64,000 nucleotides of DNA from DATBLE01 sp963841405 (GCA_963841405.1 CAWJCM010000007.1:992001-1056000), one strand, 5' to 3'; positions 44,469 to 53,580 are shown, counted from the first letter of the stretch. Program-made: numbers and translations. The notes: generated by a model from the letters alone, not told the origin.

Positions 44469-45625
44469 TCCAGCCGTGCGAGCTCCGCGAGGAGCCGGTC
44501 GACCTCGTCGGCCGTGTTGTAGTGGACGAAGCCGACCCTGACGGCGCCGCCTTCGTCCTCCAGGCCCAGCCGCTTCATCACCTCGAGCGCGTAGTAGTTG
44601 CCGTGCCAGACGGCGAAGCCCCGCTCGCCGAGCCTCGCCGCCGCCTCCTCGGCGGCGAGACCGTCGACCGAGAAGGCGAATGTCGGCACGCGGCCGTCCA
44701 TCCCGGCCAATCCGTGCAACCTGATCGACGGCGGGAGGCCGGAGAGGAACCTCTCGCCCAGCGAACGCTCCCACGCGGTGATCTCGTCCCACCCGAGCGA
44801 CTCGAGGTACTCGACGGCGGCGACGAAGCCGGCGAGCAGCTCGTAGGCGAGCGTTCCGGTCTCGAATCTCTTTCCCATCGGCTCGACCGGCGCCGGACGT
44901 ACCTTGTACGGGCGCCACGACTCGAGCAGGTCGTGGCGGACGTACGCGATCCCGAGGTGCGGCCCGAAGAACTTGTACGGGGAGCAGATCAGCACGTCGA
45001 CGCCGAACGCCGCGACGTCGATCGGCCCGTGCGGTGCGTAGTGGACGGCGTCGGCCCAGGCGATCGCGCCGGCCTCGTGCGCCAGTTCGGCGATCCGCCG
45101 CACGTCGGTCAGCGTTCCCACCGCGTTCGACGCCACCGGGAAGGCGACGACGCGCGTGCGGTCGGTGAGCTGCCGCTCGAGGTCGTCCAGGTCGAGCGTC
45201 GTGTCGTCGTTGATGTCGACGAAGCGGACGGCCAGATCGCGGTCGTGGCCAAGCTCGAGCCACGGCGAGACGTTCGCGTCGTGGTCGAGCCTCGTGCACA
45301 GGATCTCGTCGCCGGGCCGGAAGTCGCGGCCTGCCGTGCGGGAGAGCGCGAAGCTGAGTGTCGTCATGTTCGGCCCGAAGACGGCCTCCTCGGGCGCGCA
45401 GCCGAGGAAGCGGGCGGCGGTCGCCCGAGCGCGCTCCTCGAGCGCCTCGGTGCGGCGGCTCGTCTCGTACGGCCCGCTGACGTTCGCATTCGACTCGCGC
45501 AGGTAGGCGGCGACGGCCTCGATCACCTGGTCGGGTACCTGTGATCCGCCGGGAGCGTCGAGGAGCACGAGGTTGCGCCGGAGGGCGGTGAAGCGGGCGC
45601 GGACGGCGGCGACGTCGAGACTCAC
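44465..45625 (-). CDS. Class V aminotransferase, cysteine desulfurase-like
   Basis: 386-residue PLP enzyme of the SufS/NifS-related group. LDAPGGSQVPDQV near residue 22 is the phosphate-site entry, WADAVHYAPHG near 202 carries the PLP-interacting Asp, and CSPYKFFGPHLG near 225 the Schiff-base lysine. No catalytic-loop Cys typical of true desulfurases is obvious, so the reaction is uncertain. GTG 45625 overlaps the epimerase stop; its own stop overlaps the membrane protein start. Confidence 0.82.
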   Translation of the reverse strand: MSLDVAAVRARFTALRRNLVLLDAPGGSQVPDQVIEAVAAYLRESNANVSGPYETSRRTEALEERARATAARFLGCAPEEAVFGPNMTTLSFALSRTAGRDFRPGDEILCTRLDHDANVSPWLELGHDRDLAVRFVDINDDTTLDLDDLERQLTDRTRVVAFPVASNAVGTLTDVRRIAELAHEAGAIAWADAVHYAPHGPIDVAAFGVDVLICSPYKFFGPHLGIAYVRHDLLESWRPYKVRPAPVEPMGKRFETGTLAYELLAGFVAAVEYLESLGWDEITAWERSLGERFLSGLPPSIRLHGLAGMDGRVPTFAFSVDGLAAEEAAARLGERGFAVWHGNYYALEVMKRLGLEDEGGAVRVGFVHYNTADEVDRLLAELARLE

Positions 45626-46575
45626 GCCGCGCGATTCTCCCATGCCGCCAGGAGCTCGCTCTCGCGCTCCGGCGTCAGCCCCGCCTTGCCCGTCCACTCG
45701 GGAACGTCGCGGGCCGTCTCGGCGAGCGGCCGGAAGGTCAGTCCGGCCGCGACGGCGCGATCGACGGGCACAAGCTGGAAGGCGGCGAAGTCGGCGTCGC
45801 TCGGCGGGATCCAGCAGGGGAGGTCGCTCCAGCCCTCGACCCCTTGCTCGACGAGGAAATCCTCCGTCACCTGCACGACGTCGGCGGCGCCGCACGCCTC
45901 GAGCATAGAAGCGAAGGTGATCGCGCGCGGCGGAGAGGTCGCGTTGTAGGGGCCGGAGCCACCGTCCTCGACCAGCCGGACCGTCCAGTCGGCGAGGTCG
46001 CGAACGTCGACCATCTGCACGGGCTGGTCGGGAGGCACCAGCATCGCCCCGCCGCGCTCGGCCCGGCGCGGCCAGTAGGTGAACCGGTCGGTCGGATCGT
46101 TGGGTCCGACGATCAGGCCCGGCCGGACGAGGATCGCCCTGTCGCCGAAGGCGCGCTCCGCCTCCTGCTCGCAGAGCGCCTTCAGCGCGCCGTAGTTGGA
46201 GTAGTCCGCGAGCAGCCGGTCGTCCGGCTTGTCGGCGAGCGGCTCGGGCGGGTCGGTCTCGGTGCGCGGCTCGCGGTAGTCCGCGTAGTACGAGATCGAG
46301 GAGACGAACACGTACCGGTCGGCGGCACCCGCGAGCAGCCGGGCGGAGTCGCGGACCTGCCGCGGAACATAGCCGGAGGTGTCCAGCACGGCGTCCCACC
46401 TGCCCCCCTCGAGCGGCGCGAGCCCGCGGTCGCGGTCGCCGTGCAGCTTCTCGAGCTCGGGGAAGAGGTCGGGATTGGTCTGGCCACGGTTGAAGGTGTT
46501 CACCTCGTGCCCGCGGGCCAGGGCGGCCTCGATCAGCGCGTAGCCGAGGAACTTGGGACCTCCGAGCAGGAGCAG
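45622..46575 (-). CDS. NAD-dependent epimerase/dehydratase, probable CTG start
   Basis: 317-residue extended SDR-like protein. Rossmann motif LLLLGGPKFLGYALIEAAL at the N-terminus, VFVSSISYYAD (Ser/Tyr region) near 110 and DYSNYGALKALCE (YxxxK) near 145. ATG 46503 would delete the Rossmann loop. Upstream in frame no ATG, GTG or TTG exists before the OsmC gene, but CTG 46575 has GGAGG seven nt upstream and starts exactly at the Rossmann strand. First gene of a three-gene operon with overlapping starts. Confidence 0.78.
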   Translation of the reverse strand: MLLLGGPKFLGYALIEAALARGHEVNTFNRGQTNPDLFPELEKLHGDRDRGLAPLEGGRWDAVLDTSGYVPRQVRDSARLLAGAADRYVFVSSISYYADYREPRTETDPPEPLADKPDDRLLADYSNYGALKALCEQEAERAFGDRAILVRPGLIVGPNDPTDRFTYWPRRAERGGAMLVPPDQPVQMVDVRDLADWTVRLVEDGGSGPYNATSPPRAITFASMLEACGAADVVQVTEDFLVEQGVEGWSDLPCWIPPSDADFAAFQLVPVDRAVAAGLTFRPLAETARDVPEWTGKAGLTPERESELLAAWENRAA

Positions 46576-46655
46576 CTTGAGGCCTCCGGCCTCACTGCCT
46601 CGCCTCCCACCAGGACCGACGGCTTCGCTGTCGCCTTTGTATTCGGCTTCGTCTC

Positions 46656-47048
46656 TCAGGCCACGTTCCAGACGTAGCGCGGCGGCGAGGTGAGCGACGC
46701 GCCGACGAAGCAGTCGCGCTCGGCACTCTCGAGCAGGGCGCCCTGGTCGGCCGGGGTCGGCTCGAAGCGGACGTCGAAACGCGCCTCGATCTCCACGAAC
46801 GCGAAGCGGCCGTCCTCATCGCGCCGTGTCACCGTGCCCGAAGCTTGTCCGCTCGCGTTCACGGCGACGCCCTCCCTCCGGGCGTGGTAGCGGAGGCTGG
46901 TCAGCGAGCAGTCGAGCACCGCGGCGAGAACGAGGTGCTCGGGCGACCAGCTCTCCGGCACCTCGACGGCGGTGCCCTCGGCCGTGGCGACGGCCGTCCC
47001 GTCGTAGGCCACCTCGTACCCGAAGACCCTTGCCCTTGGCTCAGCCAT
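46656..47048 (-). CDS. OsmC-family peroxidase-like protein
   Basis: 130-residue OsmC/Ohr-fold protein, predicted to reduce organic hydroperoxides. The redox Cys pair appears as AAVLDCSLTSLRYHAR (near residue 46) and ERDCFVGASL (near 112). ATG 47048 lies 7 nt after a reverse-strand TAGGTT box (47056-47061). Divergent from a 66-codon ORF. Confidence 0.87.
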   Translation of the reverse strand: MAEPRARVFGYEVAYDGTAVATAEGTAVEVPESWSPEHLVLAAVLDCSLTSLRYHARREGVAVNASGQASGTVTRRDEDGRFAFVEIEARFDVRFEPTPADQGALLESAERDCFVGASLTSPPRYVWNVA

Positions 47049-47096
47049 GCGGAAGAACCTAGCGGGTCCGTCCGGTCCGGAAGCTACGTTCGGACC

Positions 47097-47297
47097 GTGA
47101 CGAGGCTCCGGCCCCTGAGCGAGTCCGAGTGCTACACGCGGCTCTACGGTGATCGCGAGTCGACGGTCGCGGTGATCAGGGAGCCCGAACGGGAACGGCC
47201 GAGCGGAGGGGTCCTGGGCGAACAGCTGCTGAGGCTGTTCGAGCAGCACCAGCAGGAGAGCTCGGAGGGCGAGCTGCCCGAATTCGAAGCAGCGTAG
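47097..47297 (+). CDS. Small hypothetical protein
   Basis: 66 residues (starts VTRLRPLSESECYTRLYG), no recognised domain; the C-terminal half is charged and predicted helical. GTG 47097 follows TACGTT (47085-47090) by 6 nt, the spacing used by real genes here, which is the main support. It converges with the DNA glycosylase gene, 4 bp apart. Confidence 0.55.
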   Translation: MTRLRPLSESECYTRLYGDRESTVAVIREPERERPSGGVLGEQLLRLFEQHQQESSEGELPEFEAA

Positions 47298-47301
47298 TCG
47301 T

Positions 47302-47829
47302 TCATTCGAGCAACTTCCGCAGGGTGGCGAACCAGTGCAGGCGCTCGGCGTAGGGCACGGCGGCATTCGCGGGCGACGTCGACGGAAGGACGAACAGGAG
47401 CGTCTGCCCCAACCGGCGTTTCTGCAGCCCGTGCTCGGGCCGCCCGCGGAACGGGCCGCGGTATGCCTCTTTGCCGACGAAGCCGATCGCGCGCGGGCGC
47501 AACTCGGCCGCCAGCCGCTCCAGCCGCACGGCGGTGCCGGCGAAGTCGGCGGCACGCAGGTCGCCCGACCCGCGCGTCGTCCGCGGCGCTGCATTGGTCA
47601 GCCCGACTCCCCACTGCAGCACCTCGAACTGGTCCGACGGCTCGACCAGGCGGGGCGTGAACCCCGCCTCGTGGAGGAGTCGCCAGAAGTCGTTGCGCGG
47701 GTTGGCGAAGTGGGCCGCGGCCGCCGCGGATACGCGGCCCGGGTTGATCCCGCAGAAGATCACGTCGAGATCGGAAGCGAGAACGTCCGGGACGGCACTG
47801 TTCACCTCGAGCGATTCTGCCTCGCCCAT
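47302..47829 (-). CDS. mug: G/U mismatch-specific DNA glycosylase
   Basis: 175-residue MUG/TDG-type glycosylase removing uracil or ethenocytosine from mismatches. FCGINPGRVSA near residue 25 is the catalytic GINPG motif and LPSTSPANAA near 149 the DNA-intercalating loop (usual form NPSG/SPA). HFANPRNDFWRLLHEAGF is also characteristic. ATG 47829 with no clear Shine-Dalgarno site. Confidence 0.9.
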   Translation of the reverse strand: MGEAESLEVNSAVPDVLASDLDVIFCGINPGRVSAAAAAHFANPRNDFWRLLHEAGFTPRLVEPSDQFEVLQWGVGLTNAAPRTTRGSGDLRAADFAGTAVRLERLAAELRPRAIGFVGKEAYRGPFRGRPEHGLQKRRLGQTLLFVLPSTSPANAAVPYAERLHWFATLRKLLE

Positions 47830-47933
47830 TCGCCGCCGCGACCGACCTGGCGGCCGCGCTCATCCCCGAGCGAAGATGCGCAGGGCTTGGGGAAGGGGGT
47901 TCATGGGGGAAACCGGCCGTTTCCCCCGTGCTG

Positions 47934-49607
47934 CTACCGGCCGGCGGCGTAGCCCTGCATGCCGCGCGGGTTCGCGCCCCCCTTGAGCACGCCGTCCTCG
48001 CGCGCGACCGCGCTGACCCGCCCGAGCGACCACGCATCGGTGACGGTCACGTCGTGGCCGCGCCCCCGGAGCTCCTCGACCACCTCTTCACCCCAGCGCT
48101 CCTCGAGCGCCAGGGAACGCCGCATGGTCGCACGCGGGAAGAACGAGGACGGGAAGTGGTCGGTGTGGAACGAAGGCGCGTCGATCGCCGCCTGCAGGTC
48201 GTCGCCGAAGACGACGTGGCGGAGGAACGCGTGCAGGGACCACTGGTCCTGCTGGTCGCCGCCGGGGGTGCCGATCGCCAGCGCCGGCTCCCCGTCGCGC
48301 AGCGCGATCGTCGGCGACAGCGTCGTCCGCGGCCGGCGCCCCGGAGCGAGCGACGACGGCAGCCCCTCCTCGAGCCAGAACATCTGAGCGCGGGTCCCGA
48401 GCGGCCAGCCGAGCGCAGGCATCACCGGCGAGGACTGGAGCCAGCCGCCGCTCGGCGTCGCGGAGACGAGGTTCCCGAAGCGGTCGGCGACGTCGAGGTG
48501 GACGGTGTCGCCGCGCGTCGGCTCGCCGGCGCCGGCGGTCACGGCTGCCCCGACCGGGCTGGGCAGCCGGCCGCCGTCGCCCGGCCGGAGGTCATCGGCC
48601 GCGGTCTCACCGACCAGCTGCCGCCGCTCGTCGGCGTACTCGCTCGACAGGAGCCGTCCGAGCGGAACGTCGGCGTCGCCGTAGAAGGCCTCGCGGTCGG
48701 CGAAGGCGAGCTTCGCGCACTCGACGACCACGTGGACGTATTCGGCGTCGGACAGCTCGGTCAGGTCGAAGCCGTCGAGCAGCGCGAGCTGCTGGAGGAA
48801 GACCGGGCCCTGGCCCCACGGGCCCGTCTTGCAGATCGTCAGTCCGCGGAAGTCGAACGTCGCAGGCGGCTCGAGCGTCGGCTGCCACGCGGCCAGGTCC
48901 CCGCCTGTGATCAAGCCGCCGCTCGCGGCCGAGAAGCGGTCGATCTCCTCTGCGACGAAGCCCTCGTAGAACAGCTCGCGGGCGCGCTCGAGCTCCTGCT
49001 CGCGGGACCCGCCGCGAGACTCGTCGACGATCCGCCGGTACGTCGCCGCGAGCGCCGTGTTCCGGAAGAGCGAGCCGGGCCGCGGGGCGGGAAGGTAGAG
49101 CGAAGCGGACTCCGTCCAGGTGCGCAGCAGCTCCTCGGTGCGCTCGATCGTCGAAGTGATTCCGGGCACGACGGGGTAGCCCTCGTCCGCGTACGCGATC
49201 GCGAAGCCGAGGACGTCCGCGAGCCGCCACGTGCCGAACTCGGCGAGAAGCCGCACCCAGCCCCCGAAGGCACCGGGCACGCAGGCGGCCAGAGGGCCGG
49301 TGCCGGGCACGAGCTCATGCCCCAGGTCGCGGTAGCGGCCGATCGTCGCGGCCGCAGGTGCAACCCCCTGTGCGCAGAGGACGAGCGGCTCGCCGCGCTC
49401 GGCCGACCAGAAGACGACCGGCAGGTCACCGCCGGGGCCGTTCAGGTGCGGCTCGACCACCTGGAGCGTGAAGCCGGCGGCCACCGCCGCGTCGAATGCG
49501 TTGCCGCCCCGCTCGAGCACGGCCATGCCGGCGGCCGTCGCGAGCCAGTGAGTAGAGGCGACCATCCCGAACGTCCCGCGCAGCTCTGGTCTCGTCGTGA
49601 ACGTCAT
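47934..49607 (-). CDS. ggt: Gamma-glutamyltransferase
   Basis: 557-residue N-terminal-nucleophile hydrolase that self-cleaves at Thr. Autoprocessing site GEPTRGDTVHLDVADRFGN near residue 370 gives the catalytic Thr; PSGGWLQSSP and TPGGDQQDQW line the glutamate site. No signal peptide, so probably cytoplasmic, unlike many Ggt. It may act on gamma-glutamyl peptides, perhaps products of a GCS2-type ligase. ATG 49607 overlaps the stop of a damaged ORF upstream by 4 bp. Confidence 0.9.
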   Translation of the reverse strand: MTFTTRPELRGTFGMVASTHWLATAAGMAVLERGGNAFDAAVAAGFTLQVVEPHLNGPGGDLPVVFWSAERGEPLVLCAQGVAPAAATIGRYRDLGHELVPGTGPLAACVPGAFGGWVRLLAEFGTWRLADVLGFAIAYADEGYPVVPGITSTIERTEELLRTWTESASLYLPAPRPGSLFRNTALAATYRRIVDESRGGSREQELERARELFYEGFVAEEIDRFSAASGGLITGGDLAAWQPTLEPPATFDFRGLTICKTGPWGQGPVFLQQLALLDGFDLTELSDAEYVHVVVECAKLAFADREAFYGDADVPLGRLLSSEYADERRQLVGETAADDLRPGDGGRLPSPVGAAVTAGAGEPTRGDTVHLDVADRFGNLVSATPSGGWLQSSPVMPALGWPLGTRAQMFWLEEGLPSSLAPGRRPRTTLSPTIALRDGEPALAIGTPGGDQQDQWSLHAFLRHVVFGDDLQAAIDAPSFHTDHFPSSFFPRATMRRSLALEERWGEEVVEELRGRGHDVTVTDAWSLGRVSAVAREDGVLKGGANPRGMQGYAAGR

Positions 49608-49806
49608 GCCGGCTCGCCGACGATCGCGCCGGTCGTCATCCTCGAGTCGAGCGACGCGTGGGAGTCGCGGGGGAACATCAGCATCTCCCGGCGTGGCGGG
49701 CGCAGCTCCCGCTGCGAGAGGCGCGTGGCGTCGCCGCCGAGGATCCGGACGTTCCGTCCGTCGCCTCGACGAGGCGTTCGACCTCGAGGGCCGGCGTTGC
49801 GCTCAT
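49604..49806 (-). pseudogene. Short frameshifted ORF upstream of ggt
   Basis: From ATG 49806 one frame reads MSATPALEVERLVEATDG, then a one-base shift would continue RNVRILGGDATRLSQRELRPP and run to a TGA overlapping the ggt start (ATGA). Either frame alone gives an unnatural Ser/Arg-rich protein, while the joined frame looks protein-like for about 66 residues. Family not recognised. Could be a damaged gene remnant, a sequencing error or chance. The rest of 49807-49928 shows no feature. Confidence 0.35.
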
Positions 49807-49928
49807 GGCTGCACTCTGGCCCATGACGCGGACCGACGCAGCGCTCGTCGACGAGCCGGCGTGCGAGATCCAGTCGCGCGTGCTCAGTCGCACTTCCGCC
49901 GGCCGGTCGCCTTGCTGCTCGCATGACG

Positions 49929-51647
49929 TCAGCCGCGCCAGCGGTTGGTGATCGGCGTGCGCCGGTCGCGACCGAACGCCTTCGGCCGCAGCTTCACGCC
50001 GGGCGGCGCCTGCCGGCGCTTGTACTCCGCCCGGTCGATCATCGCCAGCGCCCGGTCGACGACGTCGGGGTCGAAGCCGTCGGTGAGCAGCTCCTCGCGC
50101 GAGCGGTCCAGCTCGACGTACGCCTCGAGCACCCGGTCGAGCTCCGGGTAGGGCGGCAGCGAGTCCTGGTCGAGCTGCTCCTCGCGCAGCTCGGCGCTCG
50201 GGGCGCGCTCGATGATCGACCGTGGGATCAGCTCGCGGCCGGCGGCCTCGTTCACGTGCTCGGCCAGGCGGAAGACGTCGGACTTGAAGACGTCCTTGAG
50301 CAGCGCGAACCCGCCGGCCATATCGCCGTACAGCGTCGCGTAGCCGACCGAGAGCTCCGACTTGTTGCCGGTGGCGACGACGAGCCAGCCGAACTTGTTC
50401 GAGAGCGCCATCAGGAGCACGCCGCGGACACGGGCCTGGAGGTTCTCCTCGGTCAGGTCGCGCTCGAGTCCGCCGAAGCTGGGCGTCAGCGACTGCTCGC
50501 AGGCGGCGACGACCTCGTCGATCGGCACCTCGCGGAAGTCGATCGCGAGGCTCTCTGCCAGCCGCCGCGCATCGCCGCGCGTGCCCTCCGACGAGAACCG
50601 CGACGGCATCGAGACGCCGTGCACTCGCCCTGCCTCGAGCGCCTCGACGGCCAGCGCCGCGGTCAGCGCCGAGTCGATCCCGCCCGAGAGGCCGACGACG
50701 ACGTCGCGAAAGCTGTTCTTCTCGACGTAGTCGCGCAGGCCGAGCGCGAGCGCGAGCCGCATCTGCTCGAGATCGTCCTCGAGCGGCGAGATCAAGGGGA
50801 CGGTCCCCGGAGGGGGCTGTCCCTGCCGTTCGCCGAGCACGACGGTTTCGACCTGCGGCGGTTCATCCCGGTCGCGCGCCAGCGCCCGCCGCCGGGTCTC
50901 GCTCAGCCGCCTGCCCATCGCCGCAGTCGGGTCGAGGTCGACGACCAGCAGCATCTCCTCGAAGCCGGGTGCCCGGGCGAGCACCACGCCCTCGTCGTCG
51001 AGCACGACGGAGTGGCCGTCGAAGACCAGCTCGTCCTGCCCGCCGACCGCGTTCACGAACGCGACGAAGCTCGACGTGTCGCGGGCGCGCTGCTGGAACA
51101 TCTCCTCGCGCTCGCGGTCCTTGCCGACGTGGAACGGCGAGGCCGAGACGTTTACCAGCAGCTGCGCGCCGGCGAGCGCGAGGTCGGTCGCGGGCGGCCC
51201 CGGCTGCCACATGTCCTCGCAGATCGTCACGCCGACGAGCGACTCGCCCAGGCGGAGCGCGACGAGGTCCCGGCCCGACGCGAAGTACCGCTCCTCGTCG
51301 AAGACGCCGTAGTTCGGCAGGAACCGCTTCCGGTAGACGGCCCGCACCTCGCCGTCGGAGCAGACGGCGCAGGCGTTGTACAGGTCGCCGTCGAAGGACG
51401 GGAAGCCGACGAGGGCCGCGATTCCGCTGGTCGCGGCCGCGATCTCGTCGAGCGACCGTCGGGCTGCGCGCACGAAGGCCGGTCGCAAGAGCAGGTCTTC
51501 CGGCGGGTAGCCCGTGAGCGCGAGCTCGGGGAAGAGGACGAGCTCCGCGCCTGCCTCCCGCGCCTCGTCCAGCCGGTTCAGCATCAGCGAACGGTTCCCG
51601 TCCAGGTCGCCGACGACGGTGTTGATCTGCGCGAGTGCGAGCCTCAT
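49929..51647 (-). CDS. nadE: Glutamine-dependent NAD+ synthetase
   Basis: 572 residues. The N-terminal nitrilase domain releases ammonia from glutamine: Glu in LFPELALTGYPPEDL, Lys in YRKRFLPNYGVFDE, Cys in GVTICEDMW. The C-terminal synthetase amidates deamido-NAD+: P-loop VVGLSGGIDSALTAALA near 317, NKSELSVGYATLYGDMAGG near 440. Between the domains, residues near 275-284 (QGQPPPGTVP) are encoded by a GGGACAGCCCC-type palindrome (50795-50824) in a surface linker. ATG 51647 is preceded by a hairpin leader. Confidence 0.93.
   Translation of the reverse strand: MRLALAQINTVVGDLDGNRSLMLNRLDEAREAGAELVLFPELALTGYPPEDLLLRPAFVRAARRSLDEIAAATSGIAALVGFPSFDGDLYNACAVCSDGEVRAVYRKRFLPNYGVFDEERYFASGRDLVALRLGESLVGVTICEDMWQPGPPATDLALAGAQLLVNVSASPFHVGKDREREEMFQQRARDTSSFVAFVNAVGGQDELVFDGHSVVLDDEGVVLARAPGFEEMLLVVDLDPTAAMGRRLSETRRRALARDRDEPPQVETVVLGERQGQPPPGTVPLISPLEDDLEQMRLALALGLRDYVEKNSFRDVVVGLSGGIDSALTAALAVEALEAGRVHGVSMPSRFSSEGTRGDARRLAESLAIDFREVPIDEVVAACEQSLTPSFGGLERDLTEENLQARVRGVLLMALSNKFGWLVVATGNKSELSVGYATLYGDMAGGFALLKDVFKSDVFRLAEHVNEAAGRELIPRSIIERAPSAELREEQLDQDSLPPYPELDRVLEAYVELDRSREELLTDGFDPDVVDRALAMIDRAEYKRRQAPPGVKLRPKAFGRDRRTPITNRWRG
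50795..50824. repeat. Degenerate GGGACAGACCC-family palindrome within nadE
   Basis: Arms of the form AGGGGACGGTCCCC and AGGGGGCTGTCCCT around GG, imperfect. In frame within the interdomain linker of nadE. Confidence 0.6.
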
Positions 51648-51648
51648 T

Positions 51649-51673
51649 GGTTTTCGCCTTTCAGTCGAAAACC
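51649..51673 (-). promoter_or_regulatory. Hairpin in the nadE leader
   Basis: 8-bp perfect stem GGTTTTCG/CGAAAACC with a 9-nt loop containing the Shine-Dalgarno-like GAAAGG, 2 bp upstream of ATG 51647. The adjoining TATATATA (51674-51681) is strikingly A+T-rich for this genome. Could modulate ribosome access or be a processing site. Confidence 0.45.
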
Positions 51674-51680
51674 ATATATA

Positions 51681-53546
51681 TCAAGCGAGCGCCTTCGAGA
51701 TCGCCTCCAGCGCCTCGGGGTTCTCGACCGACGAGAGGTCGCCCGGATCGCTCCCGAGCGCGGTCGCCCGGACGGCTCGCCGGACGATCTTCGCCGAACG
51801 GGTCTTCGGCAACGCCGGCACGAAGACGACGCGGTCGGGGGCGAACGCCTTGCCCAGGTCGGCCGCGACGAGCGCAGCCACCTCCTCGGCCGACGCGGAC
51901 GTGCCCGGAGCGAGCACGCAGAAGACCCACGCGACCTCGCCCTTGACCTCGTGCGGAACGCCGACTGCGGCCGCCTCGGTCACGGCCGGATGGGCAACCG
52001 CGGCCGACTCGATCTCCGCGGGTCCGATCCGCTTCCCGGCGACGTTCAACGTGTCGTCGGAGCGGCCGTGCAGGTACCAGTAGCCGTCGTCGTCGACCGA
52101 TGCCCAGTCCCCATGCGTCCAGATGCCGGGGAACCGGCGCCAATACGCGTCCAGGTACCGCTCCGGATCGTCCCAGAAACCACGGGTCATCCCGGGGAAG
52201 GGCTTGCGGCACACGAGCTCTCCCACCTCGCCCGTCCCCAGGAGCGACCGCCCGTCCTGGTCGACGACGTCCATCGCCATCCCCAGGGCCGGACTGCCGA
52301 CCGAGCACGCCTTGATCGGCTCGGCGATCGACGAGCCGAGGAAGACCGCCCCGACCTCCGTGCCGCCGGTGATGTTGACGATGGGGACGCGCGACCCTCC
52401 GGCCTGCTCGAAGAGCCAGCGGTACGGCTCGGGGTTCCACGGCTCGCCTGTCGTCACCATCACGCGCAGCGACGAGAGGTCCGCCTCCGGCAGGCCGTGC
52501 GGGATCAGCGCGCGGATCAGCGTCGGCGAGCAGCCGAGGATGGTGATGCGCTCCTCCTCGACCAGGCGCCAGAGGCGGTCGGGCGGCCAGTCGGGCGCTC
52601 CCTCCGCAAAGACCAGGCTTGCACCCATGGCGCCGCAGCCGACCACGGTCCAGGGCCCCATGATCCAGCCCATATCGGTGGAGAAATGGACGACGTCGCC
52701 GGGGCCGGCGTCGGCCTGGTAGCAGGCCTCGCGCGCGATCGAGACCAGGAAGCCGCCCTGGACGTGGACGACGCCCTTCGGTTTCCCGGTCGTCCCCGAC
52801 GTGTACGTGAGCAGGTAGGGATGCTCGGCTTCGACCGCCAGCGGCTCGAGCGTCCCCGGGCAGCCGGCGACCTCGTCGTCCCACGGCGCGACGACCAGAT
52901 GCTCGAGCGTCGGCGCCTCACGGCGTGCCTCCTCGAGGATGTCGAGCATCGGCACGGTCTTGCCGCGCCGCAGCGACGACCGGGCGGTGATCGCCACCTT
53001 CGCCTCGGACGCGACCAGCCGCTGCGCGACCGCCGGCGCCGCGAAGCCGGAGAAGACCGGGACCTGAACGGCTCCGATGTGCGCGCACGCGTGCGACGCG
53101 ATCGCCGCCTCCGGCGACATCGGCAGGTAGATCGCCACGCGGTCGCCCGGCTCGACGCCGAGCTCGACCAGCCGCTCCGCCAGCCGCGTGACCGCGTCCG
53201 AGAGCTCGGCGAAGGTCAGCTCTCGGCGCTCTCCGTCCTCGCCGCGGAAGACGGCCGCCACCCGGTCACCCCGCCAGCGGTGGACGCAGTTCCAGGCGAT
53301 GTTCAGCTTCGCGTCGCGGAACCACGTCGCCCACTCGGGGCCGCGGGACAGATCGACGACCTCGGACCAGGGCTCGTACAGCTCGATCCCCATGTCCGCC
53401 ACGGCTGCCGGCCAGAACCATTCGGGATCGTCGACCGAGCGGGCGACCAGCTCACGGTAGGTCGAGAAGCCGTGCCGGCGCATCAGCCGGACGACGTTGG
53501 CGCGTTCGAGGACCGCCTCGGTCGGTGTCCAGACGACGTTCGCCAC
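51681..53546 (-). CDS. AMP-forming acyl/acetate-CoA ligase
   Basis: 621-residue ANL-family ligase related to acetyl-CoA synthetase. ACS N-terminal region ATWFRDAKLNIAWNCVHRW, P-loop YTSGTTGKPKGVVH near 240, NITGGTEVG near 370, GRSDDTLNVAGKRIG near 510 and PKTRSAKIVRRAVR near 585. Substrate may be acetate, propionate or another short acid. GTG 53546 is preferred over GTG 53576 because a TAACGT box lies 7 nt upstream (53554-53559 reverse). nadE follows 33 bp downstream. Confidence 0.87.
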   Translation of the reverse strand: MANVVWTPTEAVLERANVVRLMRRHGFSTYRELVARSVDDPEWFWPAAVADMGIELYEPWSEVVDLSRGPEWATWFRDAKLNIAWNCVHRWRGDRVAAVFRGEDGERRELTFAELSDAVTRLAERLVELGVEPGDRVAIYLPMSPEAAIASHACAHIGAVQVPVFSGFAAPAVAQRLVASEAKVAITARSSLRRGKTVPMLDILEEARREAPTLEHLVVAPWDDEVAGCPGTLEPLAVEAEHPYLLTYTSGTTGKPKGVVHVQGGFLVSIAREACYQADAGPGDVVHFSTDMGWIMGPWTVVGCGAMGASLVFAEGAPDWPPDRLWRLVEEERITILGCSPTLIRALIPHGLPEADLSSLRVMVTTGEPWNPEPYRWLFEQAGGSRVPIVNITGGTEVGAVFLGSSIAEPIKACSVGSPALGMAMDVVDQDGRSLLGTGEVGELVCRKPFPGMTRGFWDDPERYLDAYWRRFPGIWTHGDWASVDDDGYWYLHGRSDDTLNVAGKRIGPAEIESAAVAHPAVTEAAAVGVPHEVKGEVAWVFCVLAPGTSASAEEVAALVAADLGKAFAPDRVVFVPALPKTRSAKIVRRAVRATALGSDPGDLSSVENPEALEAISKALA

Positions 53547-53564
53547 GCGTGCAACGTTACCGCT

Positions 53565-53580
53565 GTTAGCATGCACTAAC
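53565..53580. promoter_or_regulatory. Putative TetR-type operator
   Basis: GTTAG-n6-CTAAC (GTTAGCATGCACTAAC) between the divergent acyl-CoA ligase and MFS genes. It contains TAGCAT (53567-53572), a -10 box 9 nt from the MFS GTG, so binding here would block MFS transcription. The TetR gene lies downstream of the transporter. Confidence 0.45.

Noticed and set aside
44465..45625. Selenocysteine lyase or dedicated selenium-delivery NifS protein
   Set aside because: Class V fold only; no sequence evidence for selenium specificity and it sits in an envelope-sugar-like operon.
49923..53579. 1,218-codon forward ORF
   Set aside because: Antisense of nadE and the acyl-CoA ligase, both with full catalytic motifs.
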